A DNA stretch of 64,000 bases. Origin: Rhodopseudomonas_A sp036404135 (GTDB lineage Bacteria; Pseudomonadota; Alphaproteobacteria; Rhizobiales; Xanthobacteraceae). Numbering within the stretch: position 1 is the stretch's first letter; each line of letters opens with the position of its first letter. The notes below the pieces were generated by a model. That model had not been told where the DNA came from, did no database searches, and was given only the letters and a program-made list of their open reading frames with translations. The stretch is from NCBI RefSeq assembly GCF_036404135.1, contig NZ_DASWPE010000197.1, positions 14,495-78,494 on the forward strand. The letters are read 5' to 3'. Shown in pieces: positions 25,650 through 34,663 of this stretch. The position numbers were made by a program, and so were the translations under genes.

Positions 25650-26093
25650 TCAGAAGTCTTCCGGACAGGGATCGGCGATCTTCCACAGCTCGGTGCCGTT
25701 CTTGATCTTCTTCATCTCGGTGGTCAGCCCGCCATTGCGGCTGATCCACTCCTTCACCGGCTGCGGATAATACGACATCAGGTCCGAGGTGCCCTCGTAG
25801 CTGGTGACCTTGATGCCGAAGGTGAACGCCTTGTCGTAATAGGCCTGGTGAAAGCCGAGGCTGGCGCGCGGCGTGACGCAGATCTTGTTGCTCGGCACGA
25901 TGCCGAACACCATGGTGCAGGCCGAATTGCAGATGCCGTCGATGATGACGCGCTCGCGGCGGTCGCGGATCCGCTCGTATTTTTCCTTGTACTCCGTGAC
26001 ATAGCCGCCGTGGTCGCGGGTGATGCGGAGGTCGGCGCGCGCTGACCCGGTGACCAGCAGCGCGGGCAGCAGCAGAAGCGGGAATAAACGCAT
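25650..26093 (-). CDS. exported ClpP/crotonase-like protein
   Basis: A 147-residue protein with a signal peptide (MRLFPLLLLPALLVTGSARA) and a compact domain. VIIDGICNSACTMVFG positions a Ser in a GxCxSAC loop at the place of the ClpP-type nucleophile, and ICVTPRASLGFHQAYYD holds a His. Four cysteines may form disulfides. Small exported proteins with this DGxCxSACT...LGFH pattern are common in Rhizobiales; protease activity has not, to my knowledge, been shown. ATG 26093 is chosen because the signal peptide begins there; the frame upstream is not signal-like. Confidence 0.65.
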   Translation of the reverse strand: MRLFPLLLLPALLVTGSARADLRITRDHGGYVTEYKEKYERIRDRRERVIIDGICNSACTMVFGIVPSNKICVTPRASLGFHQAYYDKAFTFGIKVTSYEGTSDLMSYYPQPVKEWISRNGGLTTEMKKIKNGTELWKIADPCPEDF

Positions 26094-26307
26094 GGAACGA
26101 TTGCAAACCCAGGTTGAACGGCGCGACGTTACGAGGTCTGGCGGCACCCCACCAGACGGCAAGAGTCTGGCGTTACTGTGTTAGCATTTCGTTAAGCATG
26201 GCCGTTCCCCGAAAAAATGCTCAGCCCGTTGAAAAGACGTGAAAAAAACCGCCGCCGCGGCCCGCGGGGGGTTCCTTTCGCGGCCAGGCCCGCTAAGGTG
26301 CCGGCGT

Positions 26308-26384
26308 GCGCTCGTAGCTCAGCTGGATAGAGCATCGGATTTCGATTCCGAGGGTCGGGAGTTCGAATCTCTCCGAGCGCGCCA
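26308..26384 (+). tRNA. tRNA-Arg (anticodon TCG)
   Basis: A 77-nt cloverleaf. The acceptor GCGCTCG pairs with CGAGCGC, the D-arm contains AGCTCAGCTGGATAGAGC, and the anticodon arm CGGATTTCGATTCCG has TCG at the anticodon. The variable loop is AGGGTC, the T-arm contains GTTCGAATC, and the end is G plus an encoded CCA. Confidence 0.96.
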
Positions 26385-26609
26385 GACATCAAAGACTTCG
26401 CAAATCGCGCGTTGGCCATCGCGGTGCCGCGTGCCGCGGACGCGACGAACCCGCCGGCAATCCGCTGTTGGCCGGTCGCTGACGTTCAGCGCAGCACGCT
26501 TTACGCACAGCCTCGGAATCGTACGAGTCCGTTGGCGATTGCCAATCTTTGCCGCCTCCGGCATGCATGGACAGTCGCGCAGACGACGCGGCGTGCTGCA
26601 AGGGGACCC

Positions 26610-27311
26610 ATGCCTCTACGTTCCCCCAATCAATTCCTGGCGGCGCTCCCCGCCGAAGACTTCGCGCTGCTGCAACCCGATCTGCGACCGTTCCGGCTGG
26701 TGCAGGACGAGGTGCTGTTCGAGGCCGGCGACACCCTGCGAGCGGTCTACTTTCCGCACAGCGGCATCATTTCCAAGGTCGTGCACCTCGCCGACGGCAC
26801 CACGGTCGAGGTGGCGCTAATCGGCCGCGACGGCGTCTCCGGCGCCGCGGCGGTGCTCAATGGCGGGGTGTCGTCGACCACCGCCACCGTCCAGTTCCCC
26901 GGCGCCGCGAGCCTGATCGACGCCCGCCGCTTCATCGCCGCGGCCGGCCGCAGCGAAGCGTTGCGCCAGGCGGTGATGAAGCTGCAATGGATCGATTTCG
27001 TCCAGGCCGAGCAATTGGCGGCCTGCAACGCCTCGCACGACATCACCGCGCGGGTGTGCCGGCGGCTGTTGCGGCTGCGCGATCTGGCGCTCAGCAACAC
27101 CCTGCCGGTGACCCAGGATCTGCTGGCCCGCATGCTTGGCGTGCGGCGCAACAGCGTCTCGCTGGTCGCCGGCGCGCTGCAGCACGCCGGCATCATTCGC
27201 TACAGCCGCGGCCAGGTCGAGATCACCAAGGTCGACGGGCTGACCGAGCTGGCCTGCGAATGCTACGCCGCCAACAAGTCGCATGCCGAGGCCTTCAACC
27301 GCCAGGCTTGA
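26610..27311 (+). CDS. Crp/Fnr-family transcriptional regulator
   Basis: A 233-residue regulator. The cyclic-nucleotide-type beta-roll covers residues about 15-125 (GDTLRAVYFPHSGIISKVVHL, VALIGRDGVSGAAAVL). A dimer helix follows, then a winged-helix DNA-binding domain (LPVTQDLLARMLGVRRNSVSLVAGAL). There is no cysteine cluster for an Fe-S centre, so it is not FNR/FixL-type oxygen sensing by itself. The recognition helix differs from FixK (RxxxS instead of ExxSR), so it should not bind the TTGA-N6-TCAA boxes found elsewhere here. AGGGGA lies just before ATG 26610. Confidence 0.85.
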   Translation: MPLRSPNQFLAALPAEDFALLQPDLRPFRLVQDEVLFEAGDTLRAVYFPHSGIISKVVHLADGTTVEVALIGRDGVSGAAAVLNGGVSSTTATVQFPGAASLIDARRFIAAAGRSEALRQAVMKLQWIDFVQAEQLAACNASHDITARVCRRLLRLRDLALSNTLPVTQDLLARMLGVRRNSVSLVAGALQHAGIIRYSRGQVEITKVDGLTELACECYAANKSHAEAFNRQA

Positions 27312-27461
27312 GCACGGCAAGCGGCCGATCGTCGGCCGGCCGCGGCGCGCCGCCATGGACGGCCCCGCCCAAACCCGACTGATCAGTTGGCGCGTTGACG
27401 ACGCCCGGCCGGCTTTGGCATAACGGGTGCGTTGTGGGACCTCAGACAAAGCCGGGACGAC

Positions 27462-27812
27462 ATGCAGAACGGCCTGTACTCGATCCATGTCGATCTGCTC
27501 GATGGGCGATCCGGCAAGGGCAGCGGCGTGGTGATCTTCCGCAACGGCAGCATTCTGGGCGGTGACGCCTACCTGTACTACACCGGCAGCTACACCGTGG
27601 CCGGCGACAGTTTCAAGGGCGAGGTGCTGGTCAGCCAGCATACGCCCAGCGCTGACGCCAATCCGCTGTTCGGTGGCCAGCAACACCCGGTCGGGATCGG
27701 CGTCTCCGGCACCGCGACGGGAAACTCAGCGGTGGTCAACGGCACCGCGCTGGTCGGCAAGGCCAGCCTGATCTTCAAGGCCACGCTACGCAAGCTGGCC
27801 GACACCGACTAG
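27462..27812 (+). CDS. GrlR-like small regulatory-fold protein
   Basis: A 116-residue beta-rich protein: NGLYSIHVDLLDGRSGKGSG, VVIFRNGSILGGDAYLYYTG, then SYTVAGDSFKGEVLVSQHTP. This NGxYxVxF...G.GxGVxxLxxGxIxGGD pattern is the GrlR fold (named after the negative regulator of enteropathogenic LEE). In environmental alphaproteobacteria such proteins are common and of unknown role; no type III secretion genes are nearby. The start at 27462 matches the family opening. It is convergent with the chemoreceptor gene. Confidence 0.7.
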   Translation: MQNGLYSIHVDLLDGRSGKGSGVVIFRNGSILGGDAYLYYTGSYTVAGDSFKGEVLVSQHTPSADANPLFGGQQHPVGIGVSGTATGNSAVVNGTALVGKASLIFKATLRKLADTD

Positions 27813-27910
27813 AGACTTTTCGAGTTGAGTTGACGCGCGTCACGAGTCCCTGGCTGTTATTCTGGGGCGCGCGCAGCGTAAGCCGCGGGTGAGCCCGGAA
27901 TCCATAACCC

Positions 27911-27938
27911 CTATCTATCAGAACCGGAACAGCGCTAG
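27911..27938 (-). repeat. dispersed repeat family A, partial copy
   Basis: Only the inner hairpin half (CTATCTATCAGAACCGGAAC then AGCGCTAG) is present, between the convergent GrlR-like gene and chemoreceptor 1. The GCGTTTTC half is missing, so this is a truncated or eroded copy. Confidence 0.6.
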
Positions 27939-29626
27939 GCGGCGCGCACCGTGCTGAGGAATTTGTCGACCTCGACCTTGAGCCGGTTGCTGTCCTGCGA
28001 CAGCGACCGCGCCGCCGACAGCACCTGTGACGACGCCGAGCCGGTCTCGCTGGCGCCGCGCTGCACGTCGGTGATGTTCGAGCTGACCTGCTGGGTGCCT
28101 TCCGCCGCGCGGTGCACGTTGCGGGAGATCTCCTGCGTCGCGGCGCCCTGCTGCTCGACCGCCGAGGCGATGGTCGCGGCAATCTGCGACATCCGCCCGA
28201 TGGTCAGGCCGATCTCCTGGATCGCGCCGACCGATTGCTGGGTCGCGGTCTGAATGCCGTTGATCTGCAGGCTGATCTCGCCGGTGGCCTTGCCGGTCTG
28301 TTCGGCCAGCGCCTTGACCTCGGCGGCGACCACCGCAAAGCCGCGGCCGGCGTCGCCCGCGCGGGCCGCTTCGATGGTCGCATTCAGCGCCAATAGGTTG
28401 GTCTGCCCGGCGATGGTGTTGATCAATTCGACGACGTCGCCGATCCGGCTCGCCGCATGCGACAATTGACTGACGCTGTCGTTGGTCTTCCTGGCCTGCT
28501 CCACCGCGTCGCCGGCGATCCGCGCGGATTCCTGCACCTGGCGGTTGATCTCGTTGACCGACGAACTCATCTGTTCGGTCGCCGACGACACCGACTGCAC
28601 GTTGGTGGCGGCCTCGTCCGACGCCGTGGCGACGTTGCTGGTCAGCCGCTGGGCGCGCTCCGCCGTCGCGGTCAGCGTGCCGGCCGAGGCTTCCAGCTCG
28701 GTGGAGGCCGACGACACGGTGTCGATGATCTCGCCGATGATGGTCTCGAATTCGCGGGTGATGGCGTCGACCCGTTGGCCGCGCTGAATCTTGACGTCGG
28801 CTTCCACCGCGGCCGCGGCGTCGGCTTCCTTCTTGGCGATCAGCGCCTGCTTGAACATCTGCAGCCGGTCGGCCATCGCGCCGATCTCGTTGTGTTCGCC
28901 TTGATGCGGCACTTCGGCGGAGAGGTCGCCGTCGCCGAGCGCCTGCATCGGGCGGAGGATCGAGCCGATGCCGCGGTCGACATCGCGCACCAGATAGATC
29001 GAGATGCCGACCCCGGTCAGCATCGCCAGGCCGAGGAGGATCGCCAGCAGCCGGAACACGGTGTCATAGGTCGCGGCGGCGGCGAGGCTCGCGGCAGCGG
29101 CGCCGCTGTTGTTGTAGTCGATGCTCTTCTTCAGCACGGCGTCGGAGGCGAGCCCGATCGGATTGACGACGTTGTAGCTCAGCTCATGGGCGTCGTGCGG
29201 CACCTGGCCCACCGCCTTGCGCGACAACGCCATCACCTCCTCATTGCCCTTCTCGAAATTCGCCCACATCGTCGCCCATTCCTGATAGATCGCGCGCTCC
29301 GCGGGCGTCGTCAGCAGCTTCTCGTAGTCGCGGCGGATCTCGGCGATCTGCTCCATCAGCTTGCTCAGCCGCTGTTCGGTGGCGGCCTTGCTCTGCGCGG
29401 TTTCCGACAGCATGTGTTCGCGGACCATGTTGCGGTAGGTGAACAGGCCGCCGCGAAGGTCGCCGAGAATGCGCACGCTCGGCATCCACTTGGTCTGGAT
29501 CTCGACCGCGGTGGCGTTGATCGCCCGCATGTTGCTGACCGCCAGCAGGCCGATGCCGGTCATCGCCAGCAGCAGGAAGGCGACGACGGTGGTGATTTTG
29601 GCGCGGATCGACAGTCTCGCGAGCAT
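27935..29626 (-). CDS. methyl-accepting chemotaxis protein 1
   Basis: A 563-residue chemoreceptor. TM1 is residues ~10-31, followed by a four-helix-type periplasmic sensor (VEIQTKWMPSVRILGDLRGG). TM2 is near residue 190-210, then a HAMP domain (YLVRDVDRGIGSILRPMQAL), and a signalling hairpin centred on DVVELINTIAGQTNLLALNA and TIEAARAGDAGRGFAVVAAE. There is no C-terminal CheR/CheB tether pentapeptide. ATG 29626 has GAGGAAG upstream. It is exactly as long as receptor 2, and the cytoplasmic halves are nearly the same, so they are paralogues with diverged sensors. Confidence 0.93.
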   Translation of the reverse strand: MLARLSIRAKITTVVAFLLLAMTGIGLLAVSNMRAINATAVEIQTKWMPSVRILGDLRGGLFTYRNMVREHMLSETAQSKAATEQRLSKLMEQIAEIRRDYEKLLTTPAERAIYQEWATMWANFEKGNEEVMALSRKAVGQVPHDAHELSYNVVNPIGLASDAVLKKSIDYNNSGAAAASLAAAATYDTVFRLLAILLGLAMLTGVGISIYLVRDVDRGIGSILRPMQALGDGDLSAEVPHQGEHNEIGAMADRLQMFKQALIAKKEADAAAAVEADVKIQRGQRVDAITREFETIIGEIIDTVSSASTELEASAGTLTATAERAQRLTSNVATASDEAATNVQSVSSATEQMSSSVNEINRQVQESARIAGDAVEQARKTNDSVSQLSHAASRIGDVVELINTIAGQTNLLALNATIEAARAGDAGRGFAVVAAEVKALAEQTGKATGEISLQINGIQTATQQSVGAIQEIGLTIGRMSQIAATIASAVEQQGAATQEISRNVHRAAEGTQQVSSNITDVQRGASETGSASSQVLSAARSLSQDSNRLKVEVDKFLSTVRAA

Positions 29627-29889
29627 CGTGACTTCCTCATCTGGTACGTGAACAGCAGCGCCGCCCCGGCGCGTCGGCGCGCGGGGGTCAGGAATGGCGG
29701 CCAAGCTGATCGCCGACCCGCCCTTCGATTTTACCTTCGCCCAGCCGGCATGAAGGCTTCGTAAAAGTACCAGGTATGATTTGTCACAGCAGCGCAGCGA
29801 TGCTGCAAATGATCAGCCGCGCGCAACAGGACGTTGCGCGCGGCGATTACTACCACCGAGACTACGACCGGAGGGCCGCTCGCCGCAGC

Positions 29890-31581
29890 TCAGGCGGAGC
29901 GCACGGTGCTGAGGAATTTGTCGACCTCGAGCTTCAGCCGGTTGCTATCGCGCGACAGCGAACGCGCCGCCGCCAGCACCTGGGAGGACGCCGCCCCGGT
30001 CTCCGAGGCGTCGCGCTGCACGTCGGTGATGTTGGAGCTGACCTGCTGGGTGCCCTCCGCCGCCAGATGCACGTTGCGGGAGATTTCCTGGGTGGCGGCG
30101 CCCTGCTCTTCCACCGCCGAGGCGATGGTCGAGGAGATTTCCGACATCTTGCCGATAGTGTCGCCGATCTCCTTGATGGCGCCGACCGATTCCTGGGTGG
30201 CGGTTTGGATGCCGGCGATCTGCTGGCCGATCTCGCCGGTGGCTTTCGCGGTCTGTTCGGCCAGCGCCTTGACCTCGGAGGCCACCACCGCGAAGCCGCG
30301 GCCGGCCTCGCCGGCGCGGGCCGCTTCAATGGTGGCATTGAGCGCCAAGAGGTTGGTCTGGCCGGCGATGGTGTTGATCAGTTCGACGACGTCGCCGATC
30401 CGGCTCGCGGCCTTGGCCAGTTCTCCGACGCGGTCGTTGGTGTTGCGCGCCTGCTGCACCGCGTCGCCGGCGATCCGCGCCGATTCCTGCACCTGCCGGC
30501 TGATCTCGGTGATCGAGGAGGACATTTCCTCGGTCGCGGAGGCCACCGACTGCACATTGGTGGAGGCTTCCTCGGAGGCCCCGGCCACCAAGGTGGTCAG
30601 TTGCTGCGACCGCTCGGCGGTCGCGGTCAGCGTCGCGGCGGAGGCCTCGAGCTGGTTGGAAGCCGACGACACGGTTTGCACGATCTCGCCGATCATCGAT
30701 TCAAAGTCGCGGGTGATGCCATCGACACGTTGACCGCGCTGGATCTTGGCGTCGGCCTCCTGCGCGGCCAGCTGATCGGCCGCGCGCTTGGCGATCAGCG
30801 CTTCCTTGAACAGCTGCAGCACGGTGGCCATTTTGCCGATCTCGGTGGCTTCGCCCTGATGCGGCACCACCGCGTCAAGCTCGCCGCGGCCCAACGCCTG
30901 CATCGGCGTCACGATCGAGTCGATGCCGGCGGACACGTCGCGGATCAGATACAATCCGATGCCGATGCCGAGCACGCCCGCGGCGGCGATGATCACCACC
31001 AGCAGCACGAACGACGCATTGTATTCGGCGTCGGCCGCCGCCCCGGCGACCTCGGCGCCCTGGTTGTTGAGTTCGATATCCTTGGCCAGAATGGCGTCGG
31101 CCTTCTGGCCGACCGCCAGCACCTTGCTCTCGTTCAGCTCCTGGGCCTCGAGCGGATATTTGCCGAGGCTGCGGCGCGACAGCTCCAGCACCTGCTGGAT
31201 CGCAGTTTCGTACTGTCCCCATTGCTGCACCCACTCATTGTAGAGTGCGCGCTCCTCCGGCGAGTTGATGGCCTTTTCATAGGCCAGGCGAATCTTCTTG
31301 GTGCTCTCGACATTGGCGGCGATGCGCTTTTCCGCGGCCGCCTTGCCCTCGGCGCCGAGCTCCAGCATGTGCGAGCGCACGATGCTGCGATAGGTCAGAA
31401 TGTTGTTCTTCATTTCGCCGAGCAGCCGCACGCTCGGCAGCCAGTCCGTGCGCAGCGCGATCACACCGGCATTGATCGATTGCATGCTGCGCACGGCAAT
31501 CACCCCGAGGCCGGACATGGTGATCAGGAGGAAGGCCAGAACGATGGTGATCTTGGCGCGGATGGACATACGAGCGAGCAT
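29890..31581 (-). CDS. methyl-accepting chemotaxis protein 2
   Basis: A 563-residue chemoreceptor with the same layout as receptor 1: TM1 (VLAFLLITMSGLGVIAV), a four-helix sensor beginning LRTDWLPSVRLLGEMKNNIL, TM2, HAMP (YLIRDVSAGIDSIVTPMQAL) and an identical-style signalling tip (TIAGQTNLLALNATIEAARAGE). The NNxLTYRSIVRSHM region of the sensor differs most from receptor 1. AGAGGA precedes ATG 31581. The gap to receptor 1 is 263 bases, enough for a separate promoter. Ligand is unknown. Confidence 0.93.
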   Translation of the reverse strand: MLARMSIRAKITIVLAFLLITMSGLGVIAVRSMQSINAGVIALRTDWLPSVRLLGEMKNNILTYRSIVRSHMLELGAEGKAAAEKRIAANVESTKKIRLAYEKAINSPEERALYNEWVQQWGQYETAIQQVLELSRRSLGKYPLEAQELNESKVLAVGQKADAILAKDIELNNQGAEVAGAAADAEYNASFVLLVVIIAAAGVLGIGIGLYLIRDVSAGIDSIVTPMQALGRGELDAVVPHQGEATEIGKMATVLQLFKEALIAKRAADQLAAQEADAKIQRGQRVDGITRDFESMIGEIVQTVSSASNQLEASAATLTATAERSQQLTTLVAGASEEASTNVQSVASATEEMSSSITEISRQVQESARIAGDAVQQARNTNDRVGELAKAASRIGDVVELINTIAGQTNLLALNATIEAARAGEAGRGFAVVASEVKALAEQTAKATGEIGQQIAGIQTATQESVGAIKEIGDTIGKMSEISSTIASAVEEQGAATQEISRNVHLAAEGTQQVSSNITDVQRDASETGAASSQVLAAARSLSRDSNRLKLEVDKFLSTVRSA

Positions 31582-31768
31582 CGAGAAATCCTCTGACTTC
31601 GAAGGGACTCTGCGCTCGACGCGGGAACGCGGGCGCGCTGCTGACGCGTCCGCCTTCCCCATTCGGACAATCTGGAACCGGCGTTCGCAGATTCATTTGT
31701 TCCGCAAGTGGTTAAGTTTCTCCTGCCGGCCTTAGCGAAAATACCAGTCGGACCCCGCGAGGCTTGCC

Positions 31769-33736
31769 TCAGGCTGACCTCACCGTCTGCAGGAACCTGC
31801 TGACCTCATGCTTGAGCCGGTTGCTGTCGCGCGACAGCGATTGCGCCGCCGCCAGCACCTGCGACGACGCCGATCCGGTCTCGGAGGCGCCGCGCTGCAC
31901 GTCGGTGATGTTCGAACTGACCTCGTGGGTGCCTTGCGCCGCCTGCTGCACGTTGCGGGAGATTTCCTGGGTCGCCGCGCCCTGCTGTTCCACCGCCGCG
32001 GCGATGGTCGAGGCGATCTCCGACATCTTGCCGATGGTGTCGCCGATCTCCTTGATCGCGCCGACGGATTCCTGCGTCGCCGCCTGAATCCCGGTGATCT
32101 GCTGGCCGATCTCGCCGGTGGCCTTCGCGGTCTGCTCGGCCAGCGCTTTGACTTCGGAAGCCACCACGGCGAAGCCGCGGCCGGCTTCGCCGGCGCGCGC
32201 AGCTTCAATGGTCGCATTCAACGCCAGCAGGTTGGTCTGCCCGGCGATGGTGTTGATCAGTTCGACCACGTCGCCGATCCGGCTCGCGGCCTGCGACAAA
32301 TCGCCGACCTGCTCGTTGGTACTGCGGGCCTGGTTCACCGCTTCGGCGGCGATCCGCGACGAATTCTGCACCTGCCGGCTGATCTCGTTGACCGAGGACG
32401 ACATCTGCTCGGTCGCCGAGGCCACCGATTGCACGTTGGTCGAGGCCTCTTCCGACGCCGCGGCGACCAGCGTGGCCAATTCCTGCGACCGCACCGCGGT
32501 CGCGGTCAGCGTGCTCGCCGATGCCTCGAGTTCGGTCGACGCCGAGGAGACGGTGTGAACGATTTCACCGACCGCGGCCTCGAAATCATCGGCGAGCTTG
32601 TACATGTCCTGCTTGCGCAACTCGGCCATCAGCCGATCCTGATGCGCCTTGGCCTCGGCCTCGTCACGCGCCTTCTGCTCGGCCTTGACCTTGAAGGTCT
32701 CGACCGCCTGGGCGATCTCGCCGATCTCGTCCTTGCGGCCGAGCCCGGGCAGCACCACGGCGAAATTGCCGTTGGCCAGTTCGAGCATCGCCCTCGTCAT
32801 CGCCGACAGCGGCCGCGACACCGAACGGCCGATCAGAAATCCCATCAAACCAACCACCACCACAATCCCGGCGATGCCGGCCTGCATCAATCCCTTGGTC
32901 TCCTGACGGGCCTTCAATTCCGCGCTTTGCGCGCGCTCGCTGCTCTGCTTGACCGCCTGTTCGACCGCCACGATCACAGGTTCGATCGCCGCAAAGCCGG
33001 CGGAGATCGCGCTCTGTTCCTTGGCGACGGTCTGGGCGGTCTCGATCCAGGCAAAGAAGTCGCGCTGATAGACCTCGAGCTTGCGGGCGAGGTCGGCCTG
33101 CGCCTCCGCGGGAATGTCGGATTGCGCCAACTGGGCCGAGAACTCCGCCGCGCGATTCTTCATGTCGTCGCCGGATTTGGCTTCACGGCGCAGCATGAAA
33201 TCCTTCTCGTGCCGCCGCATCATCAGCATGGTGACGGCGAGGTTCGGCCTGTCGAACGCCTTCAGCGCGGTTTCGATGTCGTGGACCGACGACCGCAGGC
33301 TGCCTTCAAGGCCGACGTCCTCCTTGAGACCGAGCTTGAGCCGCGCGGCCGTCAGCGCCGCGAAGTGAGCGCTGTAATCGGTGGCCCCGGCCTGGATCGC
33401 GGCGAGCTTCTGCACCAATTCGTCCTGGCCGCGTGCGCTCGCCTGCCGCCGCATCTCGTCGAGATCGGTGGCAACCAATCCGCTCATCTCCTGATGCTCC
33501 TGAACGTATTTTTCGTCCTTCCGAAGCAGAAAGTCCTTTTCCGCGCGCCGCATCCGCAGGATCGTCACCAGCACTTTGTTTTGCAGGGCGTCGAGCGACC
33601 TGGCGCTGTCGTCGGCGTTACGAAACATCTCCTGCTTGGCGTCTCCGACCAGATAGAGCCCCCCCAACAGCAACAACCCGGCGATGCCGAGCGCGGCAAT
33701 GGAATTGATCTTGTGAGTGAGGCGCAAACTGAACAT
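31769..33736 (-). CDS. methyl-accepting chemotaxis protein 3 with HBM sensor
   Basis: A 655-residue chemoreceptor. The periplasmic part is a helical bimodular (HBM) sensor, recognised by two related helices, ILRMRRAEKDFLLRKDEKYV near residue 60 and MLMMRRHEKDFMLRREAK near 170. TM2 is at about 282-302, followed by HAMP and the same signalling block as receptors 1 and 2. HBM sensors in other bacteria bind organic acids such as TCA intermediates; the ligand here is inference. There is no tether pentapeptide. It lies downstream of a response-regulator gene on the same strand. Confidence 0.92.
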   Translation of the reverse strand: MFSLRLTHKINSIAALGIAGLLLLGGLYLVGDAKQEMFRNADDSARSLDALQNKVLVTILRMRRAEKDFLLRKDEKYVQEHQEMSGLVATDLDEMRRQASARGQDELVQKLAAIQAGATDYSAHFAALTAARLKLGLKEDVGLEGSLRSSVHDIETALKAFDRPNLAVTMLMMRRHEKDFMLRREAKSGDDMKNRAAEFSAQLAQSDIPAEAQADLARKLEVYQRDFFAWIETAQTVAKEQSAISAGFAAIEPVIVAVEQAVKQSSERAQSAELKARQETKGLMQAGIAGIVVVVGLMGFLIGRSVSRPLSAMTRAMLELANGNFAVVLPGLGRKDEIGEIAQAVETFKVKAEQKARDEAEAKAHQDRLMAELRKQDMYKLADDFEAAVGEIVHTVSSASTELEASASTLTATAVRSQELATLVAAASEEASTNVQSVASATEQMSSSVNEISRQVQNSSRIAAEAVNQARSTNEQVGDLSQAASRIGDVVELINTIAGQTNLLALNATIEAARAGEAGRGFAVVASEVKALAEQTAKATGEIGQQITGIQAATQESVGAIKEIGDTIGKMSEIASTIAAAVEQQGAATQEISRNVQQAAQGTHEVSSNITDVQRGASETGSASSQVLAAAQSLSRDSNRLKHEVSRFLQTVRSA

Positions 33737-33986
33737 CTATGCTTTCCGTGGGTGACGACGCTGGCGCGCGGGGTCGGGACGTCTGCTGCCCGCGACGCGG
33801 CAGCCCTCGCGAATGTGTCGATGGACGGCCACCGCAGCATCTCCGATCAGCGCCGCGCACTGCGCAACAGCCGATCGTTGCACGCCATCGCTTAACGTTT
33901 CGTCATGCAAAATCGCCGCTACGAACAATTGGCACTGGTAATGCTACCAGGTTTGTCCGCCTGCTGCGCCGTCGCGGCCTCGGCAT

Positions 33987-34490
33987 TCAGCCGTCGCGAT
34001 CGAAAAGCGGACCGCGTACTTCGCCCCACGAATGCACGATCGGCAGCCCGGCCAGCGTGCTACGCAGATTGGCGAGCGAGATGCGCAGCGCGGCAAGATC
34101 GACCGGCTTCGGGAAGCTGTGCAGCAATTCCATGCCGAGCGAGCGCGCGAACAGCCGCGAGGCGCTGCGCCGCTCCGGACCCATGCCGCTGATCAAGATC
34201 ACCGGACCGTGGTAATCGGCCTCCGCCATCGCCTGCAGCACCGCGTTGCCGTCGCCGTCCTCGAGCATCAGGTCGAGCGTCACGCAGTCGTAGCGGTGGT
34301 TGCGCAGCAATTCGATGCCTTCGGCACAGCTATCGGCCTGGGTCACTTCGTAGCCGGCCTTCTCCGCGGCGGCGGCGATCAGCATGCGCTGGGTCCGGTC
34401 GTCATCGACCACGAGAAGACCGAGCAGGCCAAGCACCGTCTCGGCCGGTGCCGGCTGGTTCGCCACCACGGCGTGTCGGCGTCGGCTCAT
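33987..34490 (-). CDS. single-domain response regulator (CheY-like)
   Basis: A 167-residue receiver protein. LLVVDDDRTQRMLIA holds the acidic pocket, Asp in DCVTLDLMLEDGDG is the phosphorylation site, Ser replaces Thr in PVILISGMG, and Lys is in LHSFPKPVDL. A ~25-residue N-terminal and ~20-residue C-terminal extension carry no domain. GGAGGA lies just before ATG 34490. It is 250 bases upstream of, and in the same direction as, receptor 3, so it may signal from the local chemoreceptors, although no CheA is present. Confidence 0.85.
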   Translation of the reverse strand: MSRRRHAVVANQPAPAETVLGLLGLLVVDDDRTQRMLIAAAAEKAGYEVTQADSCAEGIELLRNHRYDCVTLDLMLEDGDGNAVLQAMAEADYHGPVILISGMGPERRSASRLFARSLGMELLHSFPKPVDLAALRISLANLRSTLAGLPIVHSWGEVRGPLFDRDG

Positions 34491-34663
34491 GGCGTCCTCC
34501 TCTCGGTGATCCCCGATCATGAGGGTGAGCTTAGCGGACCCGGCAAACTGGTTCGTTAATCCGGTCCTGGACACCAACCGAGTCGGCGCCGCGCTACGCG
34601 ATTAGTTGACGTCTGCTTACGCGGCGAGCGGCAATTCTCGTCAATCTTAACGGCCGGCCGCCG

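Noticed and set aside
26610..27311. Crp-type regulator as the FixK that would bind the boxes here
   Set aside because: Its recognition helix reads RRNSVS rather than the ExxSR of FixK/FNR, and it has no Fe-S cysteines, so the responsible FixK is probably outside the window.
27832..27845. Possible FixK box TTGACGCGCGTCAC
   Set aside because: The last position does not match the [TG]CAA half-site, and it lies between convergent genes where an activator site would serve nothing.
31808..33895. 695-codon plus-strand frame, and similar 606- and 435-codon frames at 29776 and 28457
   Set aside because: Antisense shadows of the three chemoreceptor genes, rich in Arg, His, Gly and Asp with no domain; the minus-strand products have complete receptor architecture.
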